Positions 16,644-25,516 are shown, numbered from the stretch's first letter. The stretch is DNA of 64,000 nt from Phytohabitans maris (GCF_031085175.1 NZ_JAVHUY010000008.1:1-64000); one strand, 5' to 3'. The notes: generated by a model not told the origin, from the letters alone. Made by a program: numbers and translations.

Positions 16644-16910
16644 TCAACGATCGCCCGGTGCTCGCCGGGACGGAGGCCTGCTCGATCGACAGCTCCAGAC
16701 ACCCACAGCGCCGACCCCGCCGCGGCTTTCCCCGGCTCCCGGAAGCATATGGGCGCTCTGCGCACCGTACGACCCCGAATTCTGGCCGTCGATCCCGAGC
16801 CGACCGCCCTGGCCACGATCGGCAGTGCGGGATCAGCCCGATCCGCGCGAGCCAGCCCACCCCCAACGCCGGTCAAGCGACGCTCGGCTCAACAGCGGAC
16901 CGTCCCAGCA

Positions 16911-16958
16911 GATCGTGGTACGGATCCGCCCGCCCGAGGGCACCTGCGTACCACGATC
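16911..16958. repeat. 48-nt hairpin repeat, copy 2
   Basis: Ends are GATCGTGGTACG and CGTACCACGATC, 12 paired bases, around a less well paired centre containing GAGGGCACC shared with copy 1. Same 48-nt length as the other three copies. Confidence 0.8.
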
Positions 16959-17116
16959 TCGACCACCCGGGCCGGACCACGGCGGACGTCGCGGTTGCCC
17001 GCATTCTGTTTCGGGGGTTTGGAACCCGTTCGCGAGCGCCGGCGGCCGCAGCCACCCCGCCGCCGGGTCTCGGCGAACGCACGTGGCGGCGGAGGGCCGG
17101 AGCGAGACGGGAGTCT

Positions 17117-18106
17117 CTACTGTGGATGGATCCGCGGGCCGCGCTCGTCGAGGATCCGTTCCAGCAGGGTCGGCCAGGACGACATCAGGCCGTCGGCGCC
17201 GGCGTCGATCAGCGTGTTGTAGGTGGCTTCGTCCTCCGGGGCGGTGCCGCTGAACCAGACGTGGACCGCGAACCCGTCGGCGTGCGCGCGGGCGATGAAC
17301 TCCGGGGTGGCGATCGGCAGGCCCTGGTAGGTGACCGGTATCTGGAGCGCGACCGTGCCCTCGATCGGCGGCGTGCCGGCGAAGAAGTAGTCGGTCAGGC
17401 CCCGCAGCCCGGGGGCGAGCGCGACCCTCGGCGCCAGCCGGTGGAACTCGGCGACCGCGGCGTCGTTGAACGAGGTCACGATGACGTCGCGGGTGCGGTG
17501 GGTCTGCCGGAGCAGGTCGGCGAGGAGCCGCGCGTTGCGCAGGAACGACTCGGTGTCCGCGTCGGTGGTGCCCTTGATCTCGATGCTGATCGGCACCTGC
17601 CGGAAGTCGCGGAGCACGTCGCGCAGCGCCGGGATCGCGAAGTCGTCGGCCTGGTAGCCGCGGGGTGGCCGCTTGTCGTGGGTGCGGACGCCGCGCAGCG
17701 GGTACGACTCGGGCGGGAGCCCCGGCACGGCGTTGCGCCCGGGCACGAAGTTGTAGGCCGCGTCCAGCCGGCGCAGCTCGCGGAAGGTCTTGTCGCGGAT
17801 CAGGCCGGTGCCGTCCGTGGTGCGGTCGACCGAGGCGTCGTGGCTGGCGACCAGCACGCCGTCGCGGGTCGAGTGGACGTCCATCTCCAGCATGTCGGCG
17901 CCGATGCGCAGGGCGCGGCGGAACGCGTACCCGGTGTTGGACGGGGCCTCGCTCTCGCCGCCCTGGTGTGCGATGTGGAGGAAGCGCCCGTCGGGGCACG
18001 GGTTACGCGGGCCGGCGGCCTGGGCCGGGGCGGCGGCGCCCAGGGCGAGCAGGGTCAGCGACGCGATCGCGGCGGCGACACGCCGGGGGAGTCGGGTAGC
18101 GCGCAC
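17117..18106 (-). CDS. Secreted glycerophosphodiester phosphodiesterase
   Basis: 329-residue exported GDPD that hydrolyses glycerophosphodiesters to an alcohol and glycerol-3-phosphate. The signal peptide is VRATRLPRRVAAAIASLTLL followed by an Ala-rich cleavage region ending AQAAG. Catalytic and metal residues are seen in LHIAHQGGESEAPSNT (His, Glu), DMLEMDVHSTRDGVLVASHD (Glu, Asp, His) near residue 80, and SIEIKG near 185. The GTG start at 18106 is the only one that includes the whole signal peptide. It overlaps the end of the upstream membrane-protein gene by 52 nt, unusually long for this window. Confidence 0.85.
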   Translation of the reverse strand: MRATRLPRRVAAAIASLTLLALGAAAPAQAAGPRNPCPDGRFLHIAHQGGESEAPSNTGYAFRRALRIGADMLEMDVHSTRDGVLVASHDASVDRTTDGTGLIRDKTFRELRRLDAAYNFVPGRNAVPGLPPESYPLRGVRTHDKRPPRGYQADDFAIPALRDVLRDFRQVPISIEIKGTTDADTESFLRNARLLADLLRQTHRTRDVIVTSFNDAAVAEFHRLAPRVALAPGLRGLTDYFFAGTPPIEGTVALQIPVTYQGLPIATPEFIARAHADGFAVHVWFSGTAPEDEATYNTLIDAGADGLMSSWPTLLERILDERGPRIHPQ

Positions 18107-18642
18107 CGACCCAGTATGCGCCGGACCGCGCCGCCGGGCGGCCCCGTGCGGCCGTACCAGCGGCGCTCCGCCCACGGCTCGACCGCCAGCGCCGCGCAGA
18201 CCGCGCCGAGCGCGAGGGTCGTGGCGAGGGCGTCACGCGAGGCCCAGCCGGCCGCCGCCACCCCGGCCAGCGCGACGAGCGGCCGCGCCAGCGTACCCGG
18301 CCCGAGGACGACCACGGCGGCGAGGAAGCGGTGCTGCCAGTGCGGTACGAGGTAGGCGGCGAGCGCGAGGAGGACGACCGCGGCGAACGGGAGGTACACG
18401 AGCAGCATCGCCCGCCCGGCGGCCAGGTAGATGGCCAGGCGTGGCCCGCGCAGCGCCACGTCGACCAGCGCGACGGCCGCGACCGGCGCCAGCAGGAGCG
18501 CGCTGAGCGCCAGGCCGCGCAGGTGGGCCAGGACGTCGCGGTGGCGGTGGCGGATGAGGCCGGTGCGCCCGAGCGACGACCGGAAGCCGGCGAACATGCT
18601 GTCCAGCACCGCGATCGCGGTCAGCGCGGCGGCCTCCCTCAC
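18055..18642 (-). CDS. Small integral membrane protein
   Basis: 195 residues with about five hydrophobic segments (ALSALLLAPVAAVALVDVAL, MLLVYLPFAAVVLLALAAYL, FLAAVVVLGPGTLARPLVAL and two more). No family is recognised. The GTG start is set by a GTGA overlap with the upstream methyltransferase. The C-terminus, beyond the last membrane segment, is basic and runs 52 nt into the glycerophosphodiesterase gene. The methyltransferase - membrane protein - exported phosphodiesterase order might point to lipid metabolism, but that is a guess. Confidence 0.6.
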   Translation of the reverse strand: MREAAALTAIAVLDSMFAGFRSSLGRTGLIRHRHRDVLAHLRGLALSALLLAPVAAVALVDVALRGPRLAIYLAAGRAMLLVYLPFAAVVLLALAAYLVPHWQHRFLAAVVVLGPGTLARPLVALAGVAAAGWASRDALATTLALGAVCAALAVEPWAERRWYGRTGPPGGAVRRILGRCALPDSPGVSPPRSRR

Positions 18643-19562
18643 GGCCGGACCCGTACCGTGCCGGCCGGTTCCCGCACGCCGGTGACGGGGCGGAGCACGT
18701 CGAGCGGGCGGGGGAGCCAGGCGGGCCCGTCGGCGCAGGACACCTGGTAGCCGGGGGCGCCGGCCCGGGCGGCGTCGAGGAGCGTGGCCGCCGGGTGCGC
18801 CCGCCGCGCCGACAGCACGCCGTCGTGGCGGGACACCGGTTCGCGCATCCGGGCCGCGTGCAGCACCCACGCGCCGAGCGTCGACCACGGGCCGGGACGG
18901 ATGTCCCAGTGGGCGAATGCGGCGACGCCCAGCTCCCGCTGCGCCGCGAAGAACGCCGGCAGCTCGCCGGCCGGAAGGTGGTGCAGCAGCCCGGACGAGA
19001 CCATCACGCACCGGGTACCGTCGCCGGCCGCGACCCCCGGCGCGAAGGCGTCGCCGGCGACGAACCGGCAGGGCAGCTCCTCGGCGGCGGCCAGCTCCGC
19101 GGCGTGCGCCACCAGCCGCCGGTCGAGGTCGACGCCGACGAGCTCGACGTCCGGGCCGAGCGCGTCGTGGGCGGCCAGCCAGCGCAGGACGTAGCCGAGG
19201 CCGCAGCCGACGTCCACCACCCGTACCGGGCGCTCGCCGCGCAGCGCCGCCACCCACGGCGCCACGGTCTGCGCGATCCGCCGGGCCAGCTGCAGCTCCT
19301 CCTCGAACCGCTGCAGCTCGTAGTGCACCCGCAGCAGCAGCGCGTCGACCGCGGCGGGGTCGAGCAGGCCGTCCCGGGCCGGCATCCGGCGGACCAGCCG
19401 TGCGGCCCGGTGCTGCCCGGACGCCGCCAGCCGCGCGGCCGTGGCCTCGACCGGGACGGGCCGGCGTACCCCGGACGTGTCCCATCCGCCGAGCAGGTCG
19501 GTGATCTCGACCGGCGGCGGGTTGCCGGTACCCCTGGCCAGGACTCGCGGCACACCCCGCAT
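18639..19562 (-). CDS. SAM-dependent methyltransferase with helical N-terminal domain
   Basis: 307 residues. The Rossmann core begins near residue 110 with VRVVDVGCGLGYVLRWLA (motif I), followed by VELVGVDLDRRLVAHAAEL and the SSGLLHHLPAGELPAFF post-II block. The first 105 residues are helical with an acidic, Arg-rich composition, perhaps substrate recruiting. The substrate is unknown. It heads a three-gene minus-strand set with a membrane protein and a glycerophosphodiesterase. Confidence 0.75.
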   Translation of the reverse strand: MRGVPRVLARGTGNPPPVEITDLLGGWDTSGVRRPVPVEATAARLAASGQHRAARLVRRMPARDGLLDPAAVDALLLRVHYELQRFEEELQLARRIAQTVAPWVAALRGERPVRVVDVGCGLGYVLRWLAAHDALGPDVELVGVDLDRRLVAHAAELAAAEELPCRFVAGDAFAPGVAAGDGTRCVMVSSGLLHHLPAGELPAFFAAQRELGVAAFAHWDIRPGPWSTLGAWVLHAARMREPVSRHDGVLSARRAHPAATLLDAARAGAPGYQVSCADGPAWLPRPLDVLRPVTGVREPAGTVRVRP

Positions 19563-19632
19563 CCTGCCGCCCGCCGTCCAGCCGCCGGCGGCGGGGCCGT
19601 GATTGGGCGGCCGGCGGGGGTATCACCCAGGC

Positions 19633-19755
19633 ATGTCCGGTAGAGCCAAGCTGTGGCTGGGGATCGCCATCGCGGTGATCGTGATCGTGATCGTCATCGT
19701 CGCGCTGACCGCGGGCGGCGGTGGCGGCGGTGGGGGTGGCGGTGGTGGGTACTGA
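19633..19755 (+). CDS. Small single-pass membrane peptide with glycine tail
   Basis: A 40-residue frame starting at ATG 19633 with a GC-rich GGCGGGGG purine run about 11 nt upstream. It reads MSGRAKLWLGIAIAVIVIVI and continues hydrophobic to ALTA, giving one membrane helix. It then ends in eleven glycines and a final Tyr. The positive N-terminus suggests N-in topology. Small peptides of this layout are frequently left unannotated. It precedes the TPM-domain gene by 93 nt on the same strand. Function unknown. Confidence 0.5.
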   Translation: MSGRAKLWLGIAIAVIVIVIVIVALTAGGGGGGGGGGGGY

Positions 19756-19848
19756 CCCACACCGGCCCTGACCCGCGCCACGCACCACCGGCGCGCGCCA
19801 CGGGGCCGCGCGCCGACGATCGCGGACCGGGGTGTATAGCCTGTCCCG

Positions 19849-21831
19849 GTGTCGTTGATGTCGCGCCCGGCCCGGGCGGTCGCCGCCGCGCTCCTGGCCG
19901 TGCTGACCGGCGGGTTCGCCCTTTCCGGCCCGGCCTGGGCGGATGGTCCGATGCGCCTGGACGGCCAGGTCACCGACGAGGTCGGCGCGCTGGACGGGCG
20001 GGAGGGCGAGGTGACCGCCGCCCTCGACCGGCTGCGCGCCGACGGGGGGCTGCAGCTCTTCGTGGTCTACGTGCGCTCGTTCGACGGTACGCCGGCGCAG
20101 GAGTGGGCCGACCGGACCGCGACCCGCAGCGACTTCGGCCGGCGCGACGCGGTGCTCGCGGTCGCCACCCACGACCGGTCGTACGCGTACGCGTTCGACA
20201 CTGACTTCCCGCTCACCGACGCCCAGCTCGACGTCGTGGCCACCGTCGCCATCGAGCCGGCGCTGTCGGCGAACGACTGGGCCGGCGCGGCGATCGCCGC
20301 CGCGGACGGCTACCGGGCGGTCCTGGCCGGCCAGGCGATCCCCAGCCCGCGGATCCAGCCGGGCGAGCCCGACCCCGGTGGCGGCGGGCGGGGCGCCGGC
20401 ACCTGGATCGCCGGCGCGCTCTGCCTGCTGGTCGTCGCCGGCGGCGTGGTGCTGGTGCTGTGGCTGCTGCGGCGCCGCCGCCGGCCCCCGCCGGCACCGG
20501 CCGGGCCGAGCACCGCCGAGCTGACCACCCGGGCCAACGACCTGCTGGTCGAGCTCGACAACGACCTGCGCGCCAGCGAGCGGGAGCTGGCCCTGGCCAC
20601 CGGGCGGTACGGCGCCGAGGCGACCGCGGCGTACACGGCGGCGCTGGAGACCGCCCGGCAGGACGTCGCCGAGGCGTTCCGGCTGCGGATGACGCTCGAC
20701 GAGGCGCCGGGGCCGGACGAGGCGACCCGGCGCGGCACGCTGGAGGAGATCATCCGGCGGTGTACGGCGGCGGACGGGCGGCTGGACGCGGAGTCGGAGG
20801 CGTTCGACGCGCTGCGCGACCTGGAGTCCCGGGTCGAGGCGGAGGTCGCCGAGCTGGCCGAGCGGCGGTCGGCGGCGCAGGCGCGGATCCCGGCGGCGAG
20901 CGCGGCCCTCGACGCGGTGCGCGGCCGGTACGTCGGCCCGCTGGCCACCGGGATCGCCGGCAACGTGGAGCAGGCCCGGCAGCGGCTGGAGTTCGCCGGC
21001 TCGGTGGCCGGGCAGGCCGGCGAGGCCGTCGCCGCCGGTGACCGCCCCCGGGCCGCGCTCGCGGTACGCGCCGCGGAGGAGGCGCTCGCCCAGGCCGAGA
21101 CCCTGCTCGACGCCGTCGTACGCGGGCGCGCCGACCTGGACGCCGCCCGGGCCGCGATCGACACGCTGGTCGCCGAGGTGGAGTCCGACCTCGCCGCCGC
21201 CCGGGCCGCCCAGCCAGCGAACCCGGCCCTGGCCGCCGCGGTCACCGGTGCCGAGCAGGCCCTCGCCGCGGCCCGTACCGCGGTCGCCGCCCCCACGACC
21301 GACCCGCTCGCCGCGACCGCCCGGCTGGAGACGGCGGACGCCGCGCTGGACCGCGCCCTGGCCGAGGTCCGCGACGCCGCCGAGCGGGCCGCGCGGGCCC
21401 GGACCATGCTCGACCAGGCCCTGGTCGCCGCCCGCGCCGAGGTGGCCGCCGCCGGCGACTACATCGCCACCCGCCGGGGCGCCGTCGCCAGCCAGCCCCG
21501 CGCGTGGCTCGCGCAGGCCCAGCAGCACCTCGCCCGCGCCGAGGCCCTCGCCGTGTCCGACCCGGCGGCCGCGCTGCCCGAGGCCCAGCGGGCCGGCCAG
21601 CTCGCCGCGGAGGCCGGCCGGTCGGCACAGTCCAACGTGGACCAGTGGACGCCGCCGGGCATCGGCGGGGGCGGCGGCAGCGACGTCCTGCTCGGCGTGC
21701 TCCTTGGCGGCATCCTCTCCGGCGGCGGTGGCGGCCACCGATCGCGCGGCTGGGGTGGCGGCGGCTTCCGGGGCGGTGGCTTCGGCGGCAGCGGCAGCCG
21801 CTCCCGCCGCACCGGCGGCGGCCGCTTCTGA
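19849..21831 (+). CDS. TPM-domain membrane protein with long coiled coil
   Basis: 660 residues. A signal peptide (about 1-32, ending GPAWAD) is followed by a TPM domain (TLP18.3/Psb32 type) at about 38-165, with VTDEVGALDG, LQLFVVYVRSFDG and the acidic SDFGRRDAVLAVA. A membrane helix lies near 183-205 (WIAGALCLLVVAGGVVLVLW) followed by Arg-rich residues. About 380 residues of Ala/Glu/Arg-rich coiled coil follow, and then a Gly/Ser/Arg-rich tail. TPM proteins are linked to membrane-protein quality control and phosphatase-like activity. The GTG start is taken because it begins the signal peptide. Confidence 0.82.
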   Translation: MSLMSRPARAVAAALLAVLTGGFALSGPAWADGPMRLDGQVTDEVGALDGREGEVTAALDRLRADGGLQLFVVYVRSFDGTPAQEWADRTATRSDFGRRDAVLAVATHDRSYAYAFDTDFPLTDAQLDVVATVAIEPALSANDWAGAAIAAADGYRAVLAGQAIPSPRIQPGEPDPGGGGRGAGTWIAGALCLLVVAGGVVLVLWLLRRRRRPPPAPAGPSTAELTTRANDLLVELDNDLRASERELALATGRYGAEATAAYTAALETARQDVAEAFRLRMTLDEAPGPDEATRRGTLEEIIRRCTAADGRLDAESEAFDALRDLESRVEAEVAELAERRSAAQARIPAASAALDAVRGRYVGPLATGIAGNVEQARQRLEFAGSVAGQAGEAVAAGDRPRAALAVRAAEEALAQAETLLDAVVRGRADLDAARAAIDTLVAEVESDLAAARAAQPANPALAAAVTGAEQALAAARTAVAAPTTDPLAATARLETADAALDRALAEVRDAAERAARARTMLDQALVAARAEVAAAGDYIATRRGAVASQPRAWLAQAQQHLARAEALAVSDPAAALPEAQRAGQLAAEAGRSAQSNVDQWTPPGIGGGGGSDVLLGVLLGGILSGGGGGHRSRGWGGGGFRGGGFGGSGSRSRRTGGGRF

Positions 21832-22008
21832 ACCCGCACCGCTCCTGTTGCCCGACGCGGCCGGCTCTGGCGACGGCCGCTCCGCGCGGCGGCCTCCAGG
21901 TCTCACCGGCGGGAGGATCGTGCAAGACCTCGCGGGGATCGGTCTACCCGCCGAACCACCGCCCGCGCTTCGATGGCAATGACAGATCCGACACCCAGGG
22001 GGTACGTC

Positions 22009-23091
22009 ATGCCACTCGACCACTACGTCACGCTCGGCCGCTCGGGACTGCGGGTCAGCCCGTTCGCGCTCGGCGCGATGACCTTCGGCGAGGACCCCGG
22101 AGCCGCCGGGTCCAGCGTGCAGGAGTCGGAGAAGATCCTGGCGACGTACCTGGACCGCGGCGGAAACCTCGTCGACACCGCCAACTTCTACACCAACGGC
22201 CACTCCGAGAAGATCCTCGGTGACTTCTTCGCCGCCCACCCCGGCCGCCGCGAGCACGTGGTGCTCGCCTCCAAGTTCTTCGGAAACATGTGGCCAGGCG
22301 ACCCCAACGGCGGCGGCGCGGGCCGCGGTGCCATCGTCGCCCAGCTCCACGAGACCCTGCGCCGCATGCGGACCGACTACCTCGACCTGTACTGGCTGCA
22401 CAACTGGGACCGCAACACCCCCGTCGAGGAGACGATGCGCACCCTCGACGACATCGTGCGCGCCGGCAAGGTCCGCTACCTCGGCTTCTCCAACACGCCG
22501 GCCTGGGTCACCGCGCAGGCGCAGACGATGGCGCTGCTGCGCGGCTGGACCCCGCTGGTCGCGCTCCAGGTCGAGTACTCGCTGCTGGCCCGCACGGTCG
22601 AGGGCGAGATCGCCCCGCTCGCCCGCGACCAGGGGATGGCGCTCGTGCCGTGGAGCCCGCTGCGAAACGGCTTCCTCTCCGGCAAGTACCGCCGCGGCGC
22701 CGAGGTGACGGACTCGGCGCGGAGCGCCTACGTCGGCGGCCCCACCGAGGCCGAGTACCGGGTCATCGACGCGGTCGCGGAGGTCGCCGGCGACCTCGGC
22801 ACGACGCCGGCGGCGGTGGCCCTGGCCTGGCTGCGCGGCCGCGCGGGCACGGTGGTCCCGATCGTCGGCGCCCGACGCGTCGAGCACCTGGAGGCCAACC
22901 TGGCCGCCCTGGACGTGACGCTCACCGCCGCGCACCTGCGGCGCCTCGACGAGGTCTCCACACCCACCCTGAACTACCCGGCCCCGATGCACGGCGCCCA
23001 GCGGGCGATGCTCCAGTTCGCCGGGACCACAGTGGACGGCGAGCCCTCCACTGTGTACCCACCGCTCCTGGGGAGCACGGTCCGCTACTAG
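22009..23091 (+). CDS. Aldo/keto reductase
   Basis: 360-residue NADPH-dependent oxidoreductase of the AKR superfamily (TIM barrel). The tetrad is recognisable: Asp in NLVDTANFYTNG with the Tyr four to five residues on (near 55-62), Lys in VLASKFFGNM (near 88) and His in LYWLHNWDRN (near 128). The NADPH-binding end includes IVGARRVEHLEANLAAL. CAGGGGGT upstream of ATG fits as ribosome site. It stands alone in a 177-nt gap after the TPM gene; physiological substrate unknown. Confidence 0.88.
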   Translation: MPLDHYVTLGRSGLRVSPFALGAMTFGEDPGAAGSSVQESEKILATYLDRGGNLVDTANFYTNGHSEKILGDFFAAHPGRREHVVLASKFFGNMWPGDPNGGGAGRGAIVAQLHETLRRMRTDYLDLYWLHNWDRNTPVEETMRTLDDIVRAGKVRYLGFSNTPAWVTAQAQTMALLRGWTPLVALQVEYSLLARTVEGEIAPLARDQGMALVPWSPLRNGFLSGKYRRGAEVTDSARSAYVGGPTEAEYRVIDAVAEVAGDLGTTPAAVALAWLRGRAGTVVPIVGARRVEHLEANLAALDVTLTAAHLRRLDEVSTPTLNYPAPMHGAQRAMLQFAGTTVDGEPSTVYPPLLGSTVRY

Positions 23092-23109
23092 AGAGTCGGC
23101 GTCCCGGGG

Positions 23110-23220
23110 CGTTTCCTCGGACAGGGTTGCCCCGGTCCGCCTCAGCTGTGGACCGTATGCGCGGGGTCCGCGGGGAAACGTGGAGCGCGACGGTCCGGAC
23201 CACCGCGGACGTCGCGGTAG
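23110..23220. repeat. Intergenic mosaic modules shared with the 16-17 kb region
   Basis: 23110-23164 matches 16199-16253, sharing an identical 21-nt core that includes GGTCCGCCTCAGCTGTGGA. 23191-23220 matches 16972-17000 and, inverted, 15987-16016 (27 of 30 positions in the latter). The two modules are 26 nt apart here but hundreds of nt apart in the other region. Located between convergent genes. Confidence 0.7.
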
Positions 23221-23290
23221 CCCAAAGCTCTCCGGATCGCGGGCGGGTGGGCCGGGCCGTGTGGCCGGGCCCACCCCGGTCCGCGCCTGG

Positions 23291-23923
23291 TCAGCAGGTG
23301 CCGAGCATGCCGTTGAGCGCCGTCTTCTCCGCGCTGTCGACGCTGAGGCTGTAGTACCACTTCACCTGGATCCACGCCCGCGCGTACGTGCAGCGGAACG
23401 AGGTCAGCGGCGGCTGCCAGGTGGCCGGGTCCTGGTCGCCCTTGGCCTGGTTGACGTTGTCGGTGACCGCCCACAGCTCGGGCCCACCGAGGTCGTTGGC
23501 GTACGTCTGCCGCTGCGACGTGCTCCACGCCCACGCCCCGGACGCCCAGGCCTCGGAGAGCGGCACCATGTGGTCGATGTCGACGTCGGCCGGGTTGGTC
23601 CAGGTCGCGCCGTCGAACGGGCTGCGCCACGAGCCCGACGTCGGGTAGCAGCTGCTGTCGACGCTGACCCCGGTACCGTCCCGCTTGAGCACCTGCTCGC
23701 GGGTGTTGCACGAGCCGGTGATCGTGATCCAGTGCGGGAAGAGGTCGCGGTCGTAGCTGGACTGGTGCGACTCGGCCGCCACGGTGAGCGCGGCGAGCCG
23801 GCTGACGGCGGTGCTGTACGACGGGATGTTGGGCGGTGTGGCCTGGGCCGGGGTCGCGACGAAGGCGAGGAGCGCGACGACGGCGACCGCGGTGGCGGCG
23901 CCGGCCCTGAGCAGGCGGGGCAT
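23291..23923 (-). CDS. Secreted HNH-family nuclease (DUF1524/GmrSD-like)
   Basis: 210 residues with a signal peptide (about 1-28, ending TPAQA) and a mature domain typical of exported actinobacterial HNH proteins. It carries DRDLFPHWITITG, four Cys (SCNTREQ, SSCYPT, FRCTYA, GTC) that could form disulfides, the core DVDIDHMVPLSEAWASGA with its His, and NVNQAKGDQDPATW. It probably cuts extracellular nucleic acid. Upstream is an AT-rich promoter-like gap. No immunity gene or secretion partner is adjacent. Confidence 0.85.
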   Translation of the reverse strand: MPRLLRAGAATAVAVVALLAFVATPAQATPPNIPSYSTAVSRLAALTVAAESHQSSYDRDLFPHWITITGSCNTREQVLKRDGTGVSVDSSCYPTSGSWRSPFDGATWTNPADVDIDHMVPLSEAWASGAWAWSTSQRQTYANDLGGPELWAVTDNVNQAKGDQDPATWQPPLTSFRCTYARAWIQVKWYYSLSVDSAEKTALNGMLGTC

Positions 23924-24236
23924 GTGGACTCCTGACTACCCGCCGCCACGGCCGGATGGGGGTCGTTCCGGCTGGGACGCGGCAGCGGATACATAGATCA
24001 ATGTCAGATTTATTAGCATGGACCCCACCCGTACCGAAACAGCGGCGTGAACGTCGTGTGAAATCACCGGCCCCGCCTGGCCCGTGCCCGCGGCGCCGGC
24101 GGGTCAGCCCCGCGGACAGTGGTAATGATCATCCCGGGGTGACCCTTGCGCGGGTGGCGGATGCCGTCGGAGGGTAAGGACCGGCGGTACGCCGGATGGC
24201 CGGGCCGTCGACGGGTCACGGACGGTCGGGGAGCGC
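23924..24236. promoter_or_regulatory. Divergent intergenic region with an AT-rich patch
   Basis: A 313-nt gap between the divergent nuclease and PucR/CdaR-type genes. Bases 23990-24022 are markedly AT-rich for this genome (ATCAATGTCAGATTTATTAG), as expected around a promoter. No clear palindrome or coding frame is seen in the rest. Confidence 0.4.
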
Positions 24237-25463
24237 ATGAACCTGGAGCTGCAAGGCATCGTCGACACGATGGCGGCGCGGGTGGGTCGGCCGGCGCTGA
24301 TCGAGGACCGGCGGCACCGGGTGGTCGTGTACAGCGAGCACACCGGCACCATGGACGACGTGCGCCGCAGCTCCATCCTGCGCCGGCACACCACGCCCGA
24401 GGTCATCTCCTGGTTCCGCGGCTTCGGGATCATGAAGGCCCGTACGCCGGTGCGCATCCCGGCCTGCCCCGAGCTCGACCTGCTGCCCCGCCTCTGCGTG
24501 CCGATCGTGCACCAGGACCGGCTGCTCGGGTACGTGTGGTTCATCGAGGCCGACGGCGGCATGACCGACGCCGACCTCGACGTCGTCACCCGGGCGACCG
24601 GTGACCTGTCCGTCGCCCTGTACCGGGAGAACCTGCTCGGCGAGCTCGCCTCCCAGCGCGAGGCGGAGGCGGCCCGCACCCTGCTCTCGGACAACCCGGG
24701 CACCCGCGAGGAGATGGTCCGCTCCCTGCTCGCCGACGGGGTGGTGACCGCGGACGGGCCGGCCACCGCGATCGTCGCCCAGCTCGTCCCGGCCCGCGGG
24801 CAGGTGCTCGACGAGGACGCCGGCATCGCCCTGGAGCAGGCGCTGGTCGCGGCGCGCCGGTGGATCGGGGTGCGCGACGCGCTGCACCTGCTCCGCCACG
24901 ACCAGGGTGTGCTGCTGGTCCGGGGCGGCCAGGTCGGCGGCCGCCCGTCCGTGGAGGCCGCCGCCGGATACCTGCGGGAGACCCTGCGCACCGCCGTCGG
25001 CGACCTGCGCGAGGTGGCCCGGGTGGTGGTCGGCATCGGCGCGCCCCGGCCGCGGCTCGCGGACGCCATCCACTCGTACGACGAGGCGGTGCAGTCGGCC
25101 CGCGTGGGCGTGCGGCTGCCCGCGCTCGGCCCGGTCATCTCCTGGGCCGACCTGGGCATCTACCGCATGCTGTCGCAGATGGACGGCCGCCACCTCGACG
25201 TCGCCACCGTCCATCCCGGCCTGCACCGGCTGCTCGGCGACGAGGCCAGCCAGGCCCTGCTGGAGACCCTGGAGGTCTACCTGGACCTGGCCGGCAACGC
25301 CCACGCCACCGCCGAACGGCTGCGGCTGCACCGCACCACCCTCTACTACCGCCTGCACCGCGTGGAGCAGCTGGCCGAGACCGACCTGAAGGACGGCAAC
25401 GAGCGGCTCTGCCTCCACCTGGCGCTGAAGCTGGCCCGCCTCAGCGGCGACCGCCGATCATGA
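24237..25463 (+). CDS. PucR/CdaR-type transcriptional regulator
   Basis: 408 residues. The N-terminal 150 residues look like a GAF-like sensor (RVVVYSEHTG, VPIVHQDRLLGYVWFIEADGG). The middle is a GGDEF-like degenerate domain common to this family. The C-terminal PucR-type HTH is clear: LLETLEVYLDLAGNAHATAE followed by RLRLHRTTLYYRLHRVEQL near 360-385. Such proteins activate catabolic genes in response to metabolites. No target is adjacent except the divergent nuclease; the stop is followed 6 nt later by a 48-nt hairpin. Confidence 0.85.
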   Translation: MNLELQGIVDTMAARVGRPALIEDRRHRVVVYSEHTGTMDDVRRSSILRRHTTPEVISWFRGFGIMKARTPVRIPACPELDLLPRLCVPIVHQDRLLGYVWFIEADGGMTDADLDVVTRATGDLSVALYRENLLGELASQREAEAARTLLSDNPGTREEMVRSLLADGVVTADGPATAIVAQLVPARGQVLDEDAGIALEQALVAARRWIGVRDALHLLRHDQGVLLVRGGQVGGRPSVEAAAGYLRETLRTAVGDLREVARVVVGIGAPRPRLADAIHSYDEAVQSARVGVRLPALGPVISWADLGIYRMLSQMDGRHLDVATVHPGLHRLLGDEASQALLETLEVYLDLAGNAHATAERLRLHRTTLYYRLHRVEQLAETDLKDGNERLCLHLALKLARLSGDRRS

Positions 25464-25468
25464 CGGGA

Positions 25469-25516
25469 GATCGTGGTATTTCAGTGCCCCTCCGGGGGCA
25501 CCCGGGTACCACGATC
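25469..25516. repeat. 48-nt hairpin repeat, copy 3
   Basis: Begins GATCGTGGTATTTCAGTGCC and ends GGGTACCACGATC, with inner arms TGCCCC/GGGGCA closing on a short loop. It lies 6 nt after the stop of the regulator gene, like copy 4, which sits 14 nt after the S15 peptidase stop. Confidence 0.82.

Larger units (their letters stand above)
15941..17116. repeat. Gene-free 1.2-kb mosaic of intergenic repeats
   Basis: This stretch between convergent genes has long open frames, but none gives a protein-like sequence (they are Arg/Pro/Gly rich with no domain), so I treat it as non-coding. It holds an imperfect hairpin at 16046-16106, two 48-nt hairpins (16596, 16911), and pieces repeated elsewhere. 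16199-16253 resembles 23110-23164. 16257-16326 resembles 25575-25645. 16972-17000, and 15987-16016 in inverted orientation, resemble 23191-23220. The pieces occur in different orders at each site, as if small mobile or recombining modules had been shuffled. Confidence 0.7.

Noticed and set aside
16217-18355. Plus-strand open frame of 712 codons through the repeat region
   Set aside because: It crosses the hairpin repeats and runs antisense to the glycerophosphodiesterase. Composition is Arg/Pro/Gly noise; high GC removes stops by chance.
18055-23274. Minus-strand open frame of 1739 codons
   Set aside because: Except for its last 195 codons (a real membrane protein) it is antisense to well-supported genes (TPM, aldo/keto reductase) and has shadow-type Arg/Ala/Gly composition without domains.
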